Counted from the first letter of the stretch, positions 24,589 to 34,620 are shown. The stretch: 64,000 bases of DNA from Heterocephalus glaber (GCF_000247695.1 NW_004624732.1:39892372-39956371); one strand, 5' to 3'. Notes: generated by a model from the letters alone, not told the origin. Made by a program: numbers and translations.

Positions 24589-24994
24589 GTTGTCTCTATT
24601 TCTGAATCCAAATGTCTATAGCTCACAGCTTCATAGAGGTTTCAGTCCATAATCCACAATCAGCTCGCTCCAAGGCAGGGCTGCATGGCAGACAGGCATC
24701 ATAGAGGAGAAACAGTCCATGGCAGGATAGGCAGCAGCAAGCAAAGCTAAGCAACCGAAGCAGGAAATCTCTCTATCCCTTTTATCCCATCCAGACTACA
24801 AGCCTTTTGGATGATGCCACCAACATCCAGAGTGGGCTTTCCCATTGTGCACACCCAAAAATTTGATAAAGCAATTAGTGGACTAATCCGGTAACTCATA
24901 CTCTAAATCATACTATCACACACCCTAGATCTAGCCACCTCAGAAAAGCTCCACCTATAAGTCTTGGAGGGACTTCTATATAGAAGCCATAACA
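24589..24994 (-). mobile_element. MaLR-type LTR, minus strand
   Basis: Family blocks in order: 'tgtctctatttctg', 'gaggtttcagtccataatcc', 'gctcgctccaaggcagggct', 'aacagtccatggcagg', 'ttttatcccatccagactac', 'gtggactaatccggtaactc', 'aaaagctccacctataagtc' and terminal 'gaagccataaca'. These match the copy at 55244-55699 closely. Boundaries are approximate and I could not find a TSD. Non-coding. Confidence 0.8.
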
Positions 24995-25285
24995 AACATA
25001 TTACAGGGTATAAGATACTGTAGATTATCTGTGAACTGTATGAGTATGGTAGAGATAGAGATATTCAGAAAACATGATTGGCCTGCGTTACCTATAAATG
25101 CTCAAGATTTCACTGTAATTATATGACCAAAACATGTGCACTTGTACAAACTTCTTTCAATAATTCTTTCTAGAATGTGTAGGGGTAAAGTAAGGATCCA
25201 AGTCAGATGAGACTATTTTTTTTTTACAGGTTTAGATTTATTTTTTAGAGACAGTATTATAGACATACTGTGAAAGATAATTTTT

Positions 25286-25395
25286 GGGCTGGGGATTTAG
25301 CTCAGTGGTTCTGGCGCCTGCCTCATAAGCACAAGGTCCCGAGTTTGATCCCAGGTACCAAACAAAAAACAAAACAAAATAAAACAAAGCAAAAG
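25286..25395 (+). mobile_element. ID SINE with long A-rich tail
   Basis: Body GGGCTGGGGATTTAGCTCAG, TGGCGCCTGCCTCATAAGCA, AAGGTCCCGAG, B-box GAGTTTGATCC, GGTACC. The tail of about 37 nt is patterned (AAAC, AAAAC repeats), suggesting microsatellite growth in the tail. A 68-codon frame starting upstream reads through it and is meaningless. Confidence 0.92.
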
Positions 25396-25740
25396 GTAAG
25401 ACTATTTTTTACTACTGTGAATCACATTTATAAAATTAGTGGATTTCCTTCTCACATTTTCATTATTAATAAATAACAACATACTGTTCAGTATATTCTG
25501 TTCACAAGATTTAAAACAAAAAAATTTAAGACCAACATCTTTCTCAAAAGGTATTATCAGGTTGGGATATTATCAGGTTGGGATATTTTTTAATTTTTTC
25601 ATTTGCTTATTTGTTCATAAAAATAATTATGCAACAAGATATAAAAAGTTAAACATATAAATTGATAAAATAGAAATGGAAACAAAAACTCTAAGGCCCT
25701 CATCTTGCTTAATCACAAAGCTTTGGCAATAGTATTCTTT

Positions 25741-25833
25741 TTTTTTTCTTCTTATTTTTGGTACTGGGGATCAAACTTGGGTCCTTGAGCTTGCACAGCA
25801 GGGGGCAAAACCACTGAGCTAAATCCCCGGCCC
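25741..25833 (-). mobile_element. ID SINE (CTGCTG subgroup), 17-bp TSD
   Basis: Minus-strand body GGCCGGGGATTTAGCTCAG, TTTTGCCCCCTGCTGTGCAA, GCTCAAGGACCCAAG, B-box GTTTGATCC, GTACC. Duplications TGGCAATAGTATTCTTT (25724-25740) and TGGCAGTAATATTCTTT (25834-25850) differ at two of 17 bases. Confidence 0.95.
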
Positions 25834-25850
25834 TGGCAGTAATATTCTTT

Positions 25851-26595
25851 ACCTTTTGCTGTGATGCTCTAAATTTTATATATATCAAGTATGTGTGTTC
25901 TATTATCCACACCAAAAATCTGGAAAAATGTATAATAAAGGGAAATTTTCAAGTAAAGTATTATGTCTTTTATAGGAATATAAAAGTAACATGTTAAAGA
26001 ATTTTATTAACTCGTTAATCAGGAAATTGGTAAGATGTTAATAATTCACTTAAATGAGAATATAATGAAAACATATTTATGATTATAAACAATGACATGA
26101 ATATGCAAATGGAAAGAAAACTGGCTCTACACAAAGAAATTAAATTAAACTATGGGATAGAATGAGCTTATCTAGCAACAATATTTTGCACTGATACAAA
26201 TTATGATTTAGAATTCTAAATTAGCTCTAAAGGAATATAATGCTAAAATTTGATAACCAAGATGAGTGTACACTTGACAATGCATAATTTTCCATTTAAA
26301 CAAATTTCTCACTACAAAACAAATGGGAAAATTATTATTATACCTATTTTCTAAATCTTTTTTAGGCAATTTCAAAATGGTTATTCATGGTAACAAATAC
26401 ACGTTCCTGTTTCCTAACTTTTGATCTACACATCTACATACACACACATGTTCACACACATTCTTTAAAAATGCTACACATAAACATTCTTTTTGTCACA
26501 TAGCATTCAATAGGACTATTCAACCTTTCTCATAGCAATGGGCATTGATTCATTGCCTTTGTTGTTGTTACAAAAAAAATTTGTGATATAGTATT
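25851..26595. other. AT-rich non-coding stretch
   Basis: No gene. Part of 26340-26575 may be an old LINE fragment ('tttaaaaatgctacacataaac', 'agcaatgggcattgattcat'), but this is too weak to name. Confidence 0.4.
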
Positions 26596-26599
26596 ATTT

Positions 26600-27176
26600 T
26601 GCCTAATACTTCTATTATAGACAACAAAATTAGACAGAAATTAATAAAAAGTCAGACAGAAATTGGCTTTTGAAAGAGTCAGTGCAGAAGATGAGAGCAC
26701 ATCAAAACGGTGGCTGCAGGCAAATCAGTTGAAGGCCAGGACTCAACATAGATATGCAGTGCCCAGGCCTGCATGCCTCTAAGAGGGATAAGCAATCACT
26801 TGAGATTATACTGTAATGGGTATCACCTGGTCCAGTAAAGTGCAGATGGGTATCAGTCACCTAGATGGGTGACCAGAATGTCTGGACCCATGCCTTCTCC
26901 CAAAATGCCTTTTTTCTTTCTATATACCTTTGCTACATGACCTGCTTCCCTACTGGATCTATATTAGCTAGGCAGCTATACTTGTAACCTTATTGTTTTA
27001 TTATAGTTTGACTTACATTATACTCACCTCATGATTTTGTACCCACCTCATGATTTTGCCACCTCTGTGGCAACCTATTTTCTGAACCCCTCTTGTCTCT
27101 CCTCCATTGTTCCTTGGAATTCATTCTTCTATTTCAGGGGACAAGAATTCTGACATCTAGCAGATTGGGAGTTACA
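26600..27176 (+). mobile_element. ERV LTR, diverged relative of the 32.4-33.0 kb LTR
   Basis: The right half aligns with the reverse complement of 32368-32994: 'gggtatcagtcacctagatg', 'cttgtaaccttattgtttta', 'cacctcatgattttg', 'tccattgttcc', 'ggaattcattcttctatttc' and terminal 'gggagttaca'. It contains an internal duplication of CACCTCATGATTTTG (about 27025-27060). The AATAAA seen in the relative is missing here. The left end is uncertain. LTR only; no gag, pol or env seen. Confidence 0.6.
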
Positions 27177-27240
27177 TTTCTCTTATATCACTGACATTTC
27201 TGTATGTCAAATTTCTCCAAATATGTCAGTCAATGATCTT

Positions 27241-27735
27241 GAACTTTTTTATGGGTACGTATTTGTAGTATATGTTTACCTTCCTTGTGGGGAATTGCTA
27301 CGCATATGTAATATATTTTAATTCCTTTTTTTCTTTCCATTCCCTCCCCTCCTCATCTCCCAATGCTCTTCCCTTTTTATTGTACATGTTTGTAGTATAT
27401 AATGTTTATACTCCTTGTGTAGAATTGGTTTGTAGAGTTGGTGTATGTGCGTAACACATCTCATTTCTCTTTTTTTCATACTCTTTCCCTCTCTTTTATG
27501 CCCCTCCCTCCAATGAACAACAAAGGGTAAAAGTGGGAAAGATTTATTGAGAGATAGCTCTCTCCATTTCTTAATGGCCTTCCCCTTTGAAAAAGATCTA
27601 GTTTCCCACTTTCTATTATCTCACTTTTATTTTTCTCTTCACTTATGCATTGGGTTTTTCATACAATAGAAACCTTGCAATTTTTAAGATTGTGTGTCTG
27701 ATTTATTTCACTTAACATTATGGTCTCAAGATGAT
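27241..27735 (-). mobile_element. L1 3' UTR fragment, minus strand
   Basis: C/T-rich plus strand with 'attccctcccctcctcatct', 'ttattgtacatgtttgtag', then 'tgtgtctgatttatttcact' and 'taacattatggtctcaag'. The last block is identical to part of the L1 at 48.5 kb and similar to 14.3 kb, so this is the purine-rich 3' UTR of the same L1 family. A short insert near 27515-27570 ('gggaaagatttattgagag') resembles the U5/R region of the 32.4 kb LTR and may be a nested scrap. Confidence 0.7.
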
Positions 27736-27777
27736 CACAAACTTTTAAAAAAAATTATCAAATTGCTTGAGATATTT

Positions 27778-27957
27778 GGCCAGGTGTGGTGGCCTATGCC
27801 TGAAACCCCAGCGTTCCTGAAGCTGAGGCAGGAAGATCATCTTGAATTCAGGGCCAGTCTGGGCTATATTGTAAGCCCACCCTGAACTACATAGCAAGAT
27901 CCTATCTCAAAAACATATTGAACGAAATATTTAAACTTTAGCAAATGTGTAAGAACT
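27778..27957 (+). mobile_element. B1 SINE with unusual 39-bp 3' extension
   Basis: 7SL-derived B1: 'ggccaggtgtggtggcctat', 'gaagctgaggcaggaagatc', 'cagtctgggctatat', 'gcaagatcctatctcaaaaa' (about 27778-27918). Direct repeats ATTGCTTGAGATATTT (27762-27777) and ATTGCTTGAGATACTT (27958-27973) bracket not only the B1 but also about 39 bp of non-A sequence after it. So the inserted unit seems to be B1 plus unique 3' sequence. Confidence 0.85.
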
Positions 27958-27984
27958 ATTGCTTGAGATACTTAAACTGTATTG

Positions 27985-28476
27985 TGTGGAGGATATGAGA
28001 AGTTCTTAGGCCCTTGGACAGCCTTGGGAAGACAGATTGTCCTGATGTCTGTGACAGGCCCAGATAGAGAAGTTAAAGATAACTCCAGAAGGCTGTTTGT
28101 CCATCCCACAGTGTTCGTTCCACTGTGGGCCCTTGAGACTCAAATATTTGCATGGTATAAGAATAGATAAGAGTAGCTAATTCTTTTAGAAGCTTTAAAT
28201 AGCCAAGATGATTTAGATAAGATGCACTAAGATGGAAGGAGCATAGATGATTCTTTAGATGCTTTATGTACTCACAGATATAACTGGTGGTTAGTTGACT
28301 AGCATTGTAAACTATTAATAATTGATGTATCCTACAGAAAAATGTATAAAAGAAGAATATTACCAATAAACCTGGCCTTAACTCCACACAGAGTTCTGGT
28401 CCCCGATGCCCTCTTTTAATAGGTATCGTCGGATACTGTCTTTAGGTTCCAGTCTCCCACCAAGGAGACCCCAACA
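27985..28476 (+). mobile_element. Solo ERV LTR, class II-like, 6-bp TSD
   Basis: The 492-bp LTR begins TGTGGAGGATATGAG and ends GGAGACCCCAACA. It is flanked by GTATTG on both sides (27979-27984 and 28477-28482). A 6-bp duplication is characteristic of betaretrovirus-like (class II, ERVK) integration. A TATAAAA box lies at 28345-28351 and AATAAA at 28365-28370, leaving little space between them, as in compact class II LTRs. No internal retroviral sequence adjoins it, so it is a solo LTR left by LTR-LTR recombination. A 104-codon antisense frame here is incidental. Confidence 0.88.
28345..28370 (+). promoter_or_regulatory. LTR TATA box and poly-A signal
   Basis: TATAAAA at 28345-28351 and AATAAA at 28365-28370 inside the class II-like solo LTR. 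In retroviral LTRs these set the U3/R start and the R/U5 polyadenylation. Whether they work today is unknown. Confidence 0.6.
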
Positions 28477-28799
28477 GTATTGGATGTATATAAAACTATC
28501 ATAAGAAAACCAACCTTGTTTATGTTGAATATTTTAACTTTGCCAATTTAATTAGTAGACTCAGCAGTCCTAGAATACTGTTGACTTTGTACATTTCTAT
28601 TCGGAAGCACCGGAGTATTTCTCTTCATTTGTGGTAGGGATTTTTAAAGAAAATGTTTCATTTTCTTCAGATATATTTGCTGATCACTGAGAAGTCTTTT
28701 TGTTACAAAATATAATAGAGTGTCCATTAGGCTGAGAAGTTTTGGGTTTCTACAAACAAATTGAAGCTCCATATAAATTAAAAAACAAAATTTAAGTAT

Positions 28800-29470
28800 A
28801 ACCAGTCAGGAACCATAAATTAACCTTGAACTGGGGATTTTGCTTTGGACTGTACACTAATAAGGTGAAGGCCACTTGTAACTAATCTGGTAGTTATGTT
28901 ACCCATCAAGGGTTTGCTGCTTGATGCTCATAGGACCAATACTATTGCACTAGGTAGTTGCAAAGCAACCTTATAGAGTGGTCAACTTGCAAAAAGAGAA
29001 CATAGATATGCCTCTCTCATTACCTCACTTGGGAGGATGGTAAGAGTGTCCATGGGAACTGACATGTTGCTTCTTGATTGCCTGATGAGAAGGAGGAGTT
29101 GTAGGGTTCTTTTGTGCAGATATAAATAGTCACAGTGCCTCTTCAAAGGTTTCATATTTCTTGTTCTGCATGGGGCTCCTTGACCTTCTGACTTCAAAAG
29201 ATCATTACCTCCAGAAGCTGGCTTATTCTGGGTACATTCATTCTTGGAAAACCAGTTGTAGGTCATTCTTGCATGGATTCTGGGGGCTTTTTTGGAAGGA
29301 GTGACTAAAAAATTTTCTATTTATGGATTTTCTGTCCAATGTCCACCTGGTCTCAGTGACCATGTATGGCCAGTGTCCAGCGTGAATGCTTTGCTCAGGC
29401 TGAGTTGGAGTACTCTGAACTTCTTCCATGCTTTAGTTCTGTCTGATTCATGAATCCATCAGTGCTCAGA
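28800..29470. other. Unassigned block of higher GC, with antisense frames
   Basis: This segment differs in texture from the AT-rich surroundings and holds two overlapping minus-strand open frames (28982-29266, 94 codons; 29238-29429, 63 codons) in different frames. Neither peptide shows a domain that I recognise. It could be an old ERV internal fragment, a decayed processed pseudogene or unique DNA. I do not claim a gene. Confidence 0.3.
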
Positions 29471-29474
29471 CTGT

Positions 29475-31455
29475 ATCAAATTTATCTTATTTGAAGGTTT
29501 TACTCTTTTAACACTTCTTACTGCCCTTTGTAGATGGTTATGCACATATAAAAAGAAAAATATTTTAAATAAAAAGTGAGAAATGAAATGAATATGACAA
29601 TGTGAAACATCCCACCAGTCTCAGATGATAGTATTGCTCCTAAATAAGGAAATTAACTTTCATCCAAAGCTGCTTTCTGCTTACTTGTTAGTTCTACTGT
29701 CTAAATATAGCCAAGCCTACCTATTTTCTCAGAATCTGCAGGAGTTGCCTTCTGTCATGTCTTACTGTGAAATAATCTTTCAACAGTCCTTCTGTTAGTT
29801 ATTTAGTGTTTACATTCTGATGCACTCAAATTCACAGCCATTGAAGTGAAAAGAAAATCTAAAAGAAATTTATTAAAAAGAAAAAAAATTACACATTTTG
29901 ACCAAAAAAAATAAAATAAACTTTTTTTCTCTCTTTCATCCCTACTTTCATCCCTAGGAACAAAGGAATATATAAAGTTGACCTACACTTAATAAACAAA
30001 TGAAATCAGCATCTCAGGAAGAATTTAAGCTCAAAGACAAAAGAAGTTCAAAGAAGAAAAGACCTAATTACTTTCATTAGCATTGTATTAGAATTTGGAC
30101 CTTATTCTGAAGAGGATGGGGTGAGATTCCCTTAAGTGTCATGGGAAATGAACACTTTGGAACTCTTGACAGGAAAGAAGGTAATAATTTTACTCAATTT
30201 GTTTTTTAGGTTCACTCTTCAAAAGAACCAGCAGTTCCATTGCTCTTGCCAAAATACAACTGTGATTGCAGCTTTTCTATTCAGTGCACTGCAAATATCA
30301 GTAAATGTATCCAACTGGGAGAAAGATATTGGCTGTATTTCCACATATTATATAGGCATGCATGTTATTTTTTCTCCTTGACCCTTTAATAGTCCAATTT
30401 TAATATATTTTAAAACGTGTAAGTAATATAATCATCTAAATAATTATCTCAAATATTATAGATACAAATGAATACAGCATTTCAGCAATGACAGTTTGAA
30501 GAGTTGCGCTAATTGTACCAGTGAGTACATAAGGTAGTTACACTTCAAAACCAGAGGGATTTGAACATGTGTTTACTTCCAGTGCTGCCCAACTTGGAGC
30601 AAAGATGTGTTTGAGCGTGAAAACAACAAATTATATACCCATCCCTGTGTTAATTTCTCTTTTCCTCAAATATCCACCCTATCTATCTAGGGTCGATTAA
30701 TAATTAAAGACTTGCTCAAATTTCTTATAAAAAGGAGTTTGAGAATTGGATTTTACTCACACTACTTCAAAAACCTCAAAAAAGTCCATCTATATAGGAA
30801 CTGTTCTAATAATCCAGATTTGATAGTGTCTTTAAAGAAAAATTTTAAATTGCTGAATCTTTTATTGAAAAACAAAGTCAATGTATTCCGTTTAACTCAT
30901 GTTACTGGGGCTGCTGCACAGTATTTCTTCCTCTTGAGAACTGGGGGAACAACTGAGAAAGCTGAAAATGGTGGAGTGAAATAATGAAGAAAATCTTACC
31001 TCTCGACACTCAGCCACTTGGGCGAGGAAAAGACATCAGGGTGGGAAAAAAGAATCAATAGTAGCAAAGCACTGATATAGTATAAACTTTTATTGAAAGA
31101 CATCTCATTTCTAAATGCTCTGTTTAGAAAGTTTATATTTCATGGAAGAAATGGAAAACTGGATATGAGAATATAGAAAATCTGAAAGACTAAGAAAATG
31201 GTGAAAAATGATTCATGAGAGAACACGCGTGATGAATTCCCTGACACCCATATGATCATAAGAAGAAAGAACTGATATCCCATGATGCATGGTGTATCTA
31301 AGCAACACTTCTAGGTAGATTAGATATAGTGGGTTCATTTTCATCTTCCGATATTTCCAATTTATGATGTGTGTAATAGGATATCATTCCATCAAAAGTT
31401 GAGGAATATCTATGTGCATGTATAAATAAATGTGATATAATAACTTCCATATGTA
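29475..31455. other. Non-coding stretch, nothing recognised
   Basis: Frames at 30136-30381 and 30712-30984 are AT-driven and lack recognisable domains. No SINE or LTR noticed. Confidence 0.4.
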
Positions 31456-31460
31456 TGCAC

Positions 31461-31461
31461 A

Positions 31462-31493
<32 letters not shown>

Positions 31494-31512
31494 TGTGTGT
31501 GTGTGTGTGTGA
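31461..31512. repeat. (TG)n / (TGCG)n microsatellite
   Basis: Alternating purine-pyrimidine tract of about 50 bp: GT repeats, then about five GTGC units, then GT repeats. Frames on both strands through it (Cys-Val or His-Thr repeats) are artefacts. Confidence 0.95.
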
Positions 31513-31741
31513 AATCCAGGGAGCCAAATGGTTCAAAGAATAGATCATTCTTGACAGCGAACATTTCATTTTGGGGAATAGCTAGACTTTTCCACAAGCT
31601 ATTAGTTACTCTTGTAAGAGCTATTCTGAAGAAATATTTTCTGGACAGAGAAAGATATGTATAAATAATTCAATTAGATTAAAGTGTAGGAAAAACTGGA
31701 ATTAGATTATTATAGGTCTCCCACTACCTCAGCATCTATTA

Positions 31742-32071
31742 TGTATAGTAGCTGCCCTCTTCCTATCGTGCCTTGCCCCCTCCCCTGTTTGATGACATGC
31801 CAAGATGGTTGCTCCCACCAAAGAACAAACCCTTCTTCCTACCACTACCACCTAGTGACATCACCGGCTCCTCCATTCCCTAGTCACTACCTCACTCAAC
31901 CCCGCCTCAGCCCCTACAAGTCCCACCCCAGTCTCTATAAAAGACTCTCCCTGCCCCAGCCATATTGCTTTTCTCTCTCCTTTGTTCAGAGACATCCCGG
32001 CAGATCTATTCCCCTAATAAAGGCTTGTTGTGGCCTGGTCTGGTCTCGGTTTTTGGCCCTTTTACCTGACA
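31742..32071 (+). mobile_element. Solo ERV LTR, class I-like, 4-bp TSD
   Basis: The 330-bp C-rich LTR starts TGTATAGTAGC and ends TTTTACCTGACA. ATTA flanks it on both sides (31738-31741 and 32072-32075). A 4-bp duplication is typical of gammaretrovirus-like class I insertions, and the 'cctcagcccctacaag' composition and 'aataaaggcttgttgtggcc' R/U5 agree. TATAAAA is at 31936-31942 and AATAAA at 32016-32021. The 115-codon plus-strand frame here is translated LTR, not a gene. No internal proviral sequence is attached. Confidence 0.88.
31936..32021 (+). promoter_or_regulatory. LTR TATA box and poly-A signal
   Basis: TATAAAA at 31936-31942 and AATAAA at 32016-32021, about 75 bp apart, a normal arrangement for a gammaretrovirus-type R region. 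Both are sequence-intact. Confidence 0.65.
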
Positions 32072-32367
32072 ATTATGTCTGTAAATGAGGTAAAAAGCGG
32101 GTTCATATATAGTGTGGAATCACACAACCAAGACCCTCCCTGGGAATATGTGGTTATAGACAATTTTTAGAGAAATCTTTTTCTAGTAATCAAATTCTAT
32201 ATCTTCTTTTTACTAAAGTTTATTTATCAAGAAAGCTTATTGTGCAACTCCTTTCTCTTAATTCTATTGTGACCATGTTTTTCTTCCATTTTTCAAATCA
32301 TAGGCATACTTATTATTATCCTTTTTGGTTCCAGGGTTAAAAACTCATGGTGATATAGGGGGAAAGA

Positions 32368-32994
32368 TGTAACTCCCAAACCTACTAGATATCTGAAATG
32401 CAAGTTTGTGTTCTCTAAAATAAAAGAATGAATTCTAGGAACAAAGGAGGTTAAGAGTCGGAAAAATTTATTGGGAGAAAGAAAGCTTCTGCCTAAGACA
32501 GCCAGAAGGGGGACCGGAAAGTGGGTTGCCCACTCACCCCACTTTTCAAAGATGTTTTATACAGCAAAGCCATGTGGTGAGGGCTGTACAAAGGGGGACA
32601 AAACTATAAGACCTAATGGAAATTTACAAGGTAGCCATGAGGTGGGACAAAACCATGACCAACCAATAAGATTACAAGTGCAGTCACCCAGGTAATATTG
32701 ATTAAATTGGAGTCAAATGGAGGAGCAAGTCACGTAGCAAGCTTATAAAGATTTTCAGTAAGAGTGGGAGTCAGGGATATTTCCTGGAGAGGCTGGGTTA
32801 AGACCTTGACCCCCTACCCAGGTGACTGATACCTATTTAGAATATCAATCACTGCTATTTATCCCCAGGGGAAGCACAAGGATGTGTAGTTTCTCTCCTT
32901 TTATTCTGGCCTTCTGTGAATGAGTCTTGATTGTCCTCCTTGTTGGCTCCTTGCTGTGTTGGCTCCTGAAGGGCTGGTCCTGTCTAACTTCACA
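32368..32994 (-). mobile_element. Solo ERV LTR, 627 bp, minus strand
   Basis: In reverse complement it starts TGTGAAGTTAGACAGG and ends GGGAGTTACA. It has a TATAAAA (complement at 32555-32561) and AATAAA (complement at 32467-32472) in the correct order. The flanking 5-mers AAAGA and AAAAA are close to, but not exactly, a duplication. A related, more decayed copy lies on the plus strand at 26600-27176. No internal gag/pol/env follows. The 74-codon plus-strand frame is an antisense artefact. Confidence 0.75.
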
Positions 32995-32999
32995 AAAAA

Positions 33000-33475
33000 T
33001 ATCTAATTAACTTATCTGCAATAATGGGACACATAAGAAAGGCAAAACAAATACTACTTCCTGGGAAGACATTTTCAATGAAGACACCTGTCCATGGTTA
33101 GGACTTCATATGTTTTATCATTATCATTTCTGTTTAATTCAAACCATGGAGAAAAATACATATTCTATTTGCATATGTAAAATGGAGCTGTGGTGGAAAT
33201 GAATAGTTCTATTTTAAAAGTTCAACTATTCCAGTCTCCTAACTCCATTGTGGATCTCCAGAAGAACAATCCTGAGGAAAAACAGAACAGCTGTAAAAAA
33301 TATCAAAGATGGTGTTACTGACCAATGAACAGATTCTTCCAGGCCCTAGGAGGACATTTAAAAATATGTTATGTATTTAAATGTTTTATGAAAGGCACAA
33401 AAAGAAGATATTTTAATTGTACTCAGTGAAAACCATTGTTTCTAATCTTCTGCATCTGCTCCTCTTTATATTTCT
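33000..33475. other. Non-coding stretch, nothing recognised
   Basis: AT-rich sequence between an LTR and the truncated ID; no feature recognised. Confidence 0.4.
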
Positions 33476-33492
33476 ATTTCACTATATAGCTC

Positions 33493-33530
33493 TGGGCTTG
33501 GGATTTAGCTCAGTGGTTCTGTCACCTACC
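33493..33530 (+). mobile_element. Tailless, 3'-truncated ID SINE (tRNA 5' half), 14-bp TSD
   Basis: Only the first 38 nt of an ID element are present: TGGGCTTGGGATTTAGCTCA, then GTGGTTCTGTCACCTACC, stopping about where the anticodon-loop equivalent lies. No B-box and no A-tail exist. TCACTATATAGCTC is perfectly duplicated at 33479-33492 and 33531-33544. This fits the known class of tailless retropseudogenes, in which a truncated small RNA is inserted without poly-A priming. It is unlikely to be a deletion product, because the duplication abuts the truncated end directly. Confidence 0.85.
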
Positions 33531-33905
33531 TCACTATATAGCTCAGAAGTGGCCACGGGCATCTGGGGATCTGGCTAAGGAATTGAGCTTGGTAATTTCA
33601 ATCTGAAGAAATCATGGATGGCTTGTAGTTACTTCTATAATGTTTTAGAAAACCCTGGTGTAGAAGGACCAGCTATAAAATGTGGAAGTTTCTAAGAAAC
33701 TGAAGAAAGAGGTAGACAAATCCAGGATTGCACAAAACGCAATTAATCAAAGACTCATGGATTGAAATGTGTATTTATGTCAGTAAGACACCATACCTAA
33801 AATCCACAGGAAGGGGTTTATATTCTAAGACAAGAGTGGACCATGGTTAATCCAAATGTGCTTGGGCTTTCTGGAAAGCTATTAACACAACAAACATAAA
33901 GAAAC

Positions 33906-34337
33906 TGAAAGGGTCGCTGAGGAAGGGGGCACACACAGACGTTCAGGCAGCAAGACTGTACTGGGGCGGCAGTCTCCAGCCTGCCAGGACTGACTCACAG
34001 AAGGGAGATCAGCCGCAGTATGAGCTGAGCTGGAGGCTTACGTGGGGTTTTACAGGCGGGGTAGCACTAGTTCGTTTGTGGGGTGGGTGATTGCAGCTGG
34101 GATGAGTAGCAACAGGTTTCGGTTGGGGGATGGAGTCACTGTTTTCAGGAAGCCCCTGTCTCACTGGAACATCTGAGCATGAAACCGGTGGGGCAGAAAG
34201 TCTAACTAGGCAGAGTCACTAACAAAGGGGGGTCAGGCCTTAGCTATGCGGAAGTTCCCTGTTCCCTGTGGCCAGAGTGGGGCAGGGGGAAAGGAGAGGA
34301 GGGGGCGTGCTCTGTGGGGGCTCTGAAATACCTAACA
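33906..34337 (-). mobile_element. Solo ERV LTR (copy A of inverted pair), 5-bp TSD
   Basis: Reverse complement of the LTR at 36504-36936, visually well over 90% identical across compared blocks. It is flanked by GAAAC on both sides (33901-33905 and 34338-34342). At the position of AATAAA in copy B this copy has AGTACA, so its poly-A signal is lost. GC-rich and with CpGs, unlike its neighbourhood. The minus-strand frame 34244-34447 is LTR read-through. No internal retroviral genes. Confidence 0.92.
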
Positions 34338-34541
34338 GAAACATTCTGAGCATCAGTATCTGCCGCAAAATGCCACTTATAATGACTTTGTCCTATATGT
34401 TTGCATAAAGACCGGGTTTGCCTGCTGTGCAAGATGACCAAAGTCATGTGAAGCTGGCTTTCTACCTAAGGCATTAAAAATAGAAGTGTAGTAAAGGAGG
34501 GACAATATGCAACTTAATGAGTTGCAAGAAATTAGAGGCTT

Positions 34542-34620
34542 GGGCCAGGGATTTAGCTCAGTGGTTTTGATGCCTGCTGCACAGGCACAAGGCCTTGAGT
34601 TCGATCCCCGGTACCAAAAA
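34542..34620 (+). mobile_element. ID SINE (CTGCTGCACAGGC subgroup), perfect 13-bp TSD
   Basis: Body GGGCCAGGGATTTAGCTCAG, TTTTGATGCCTGCTGCACAG, B-box GAGTTCGATCC, CCGGTACC and a short A-tail. AAATTAGAGGCTT flanks it perfectly (34529-34541, 34621-34633). An intact B-box and perfect TSD make it one of the youngest-looking insertions here. Confidence 0.96.
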
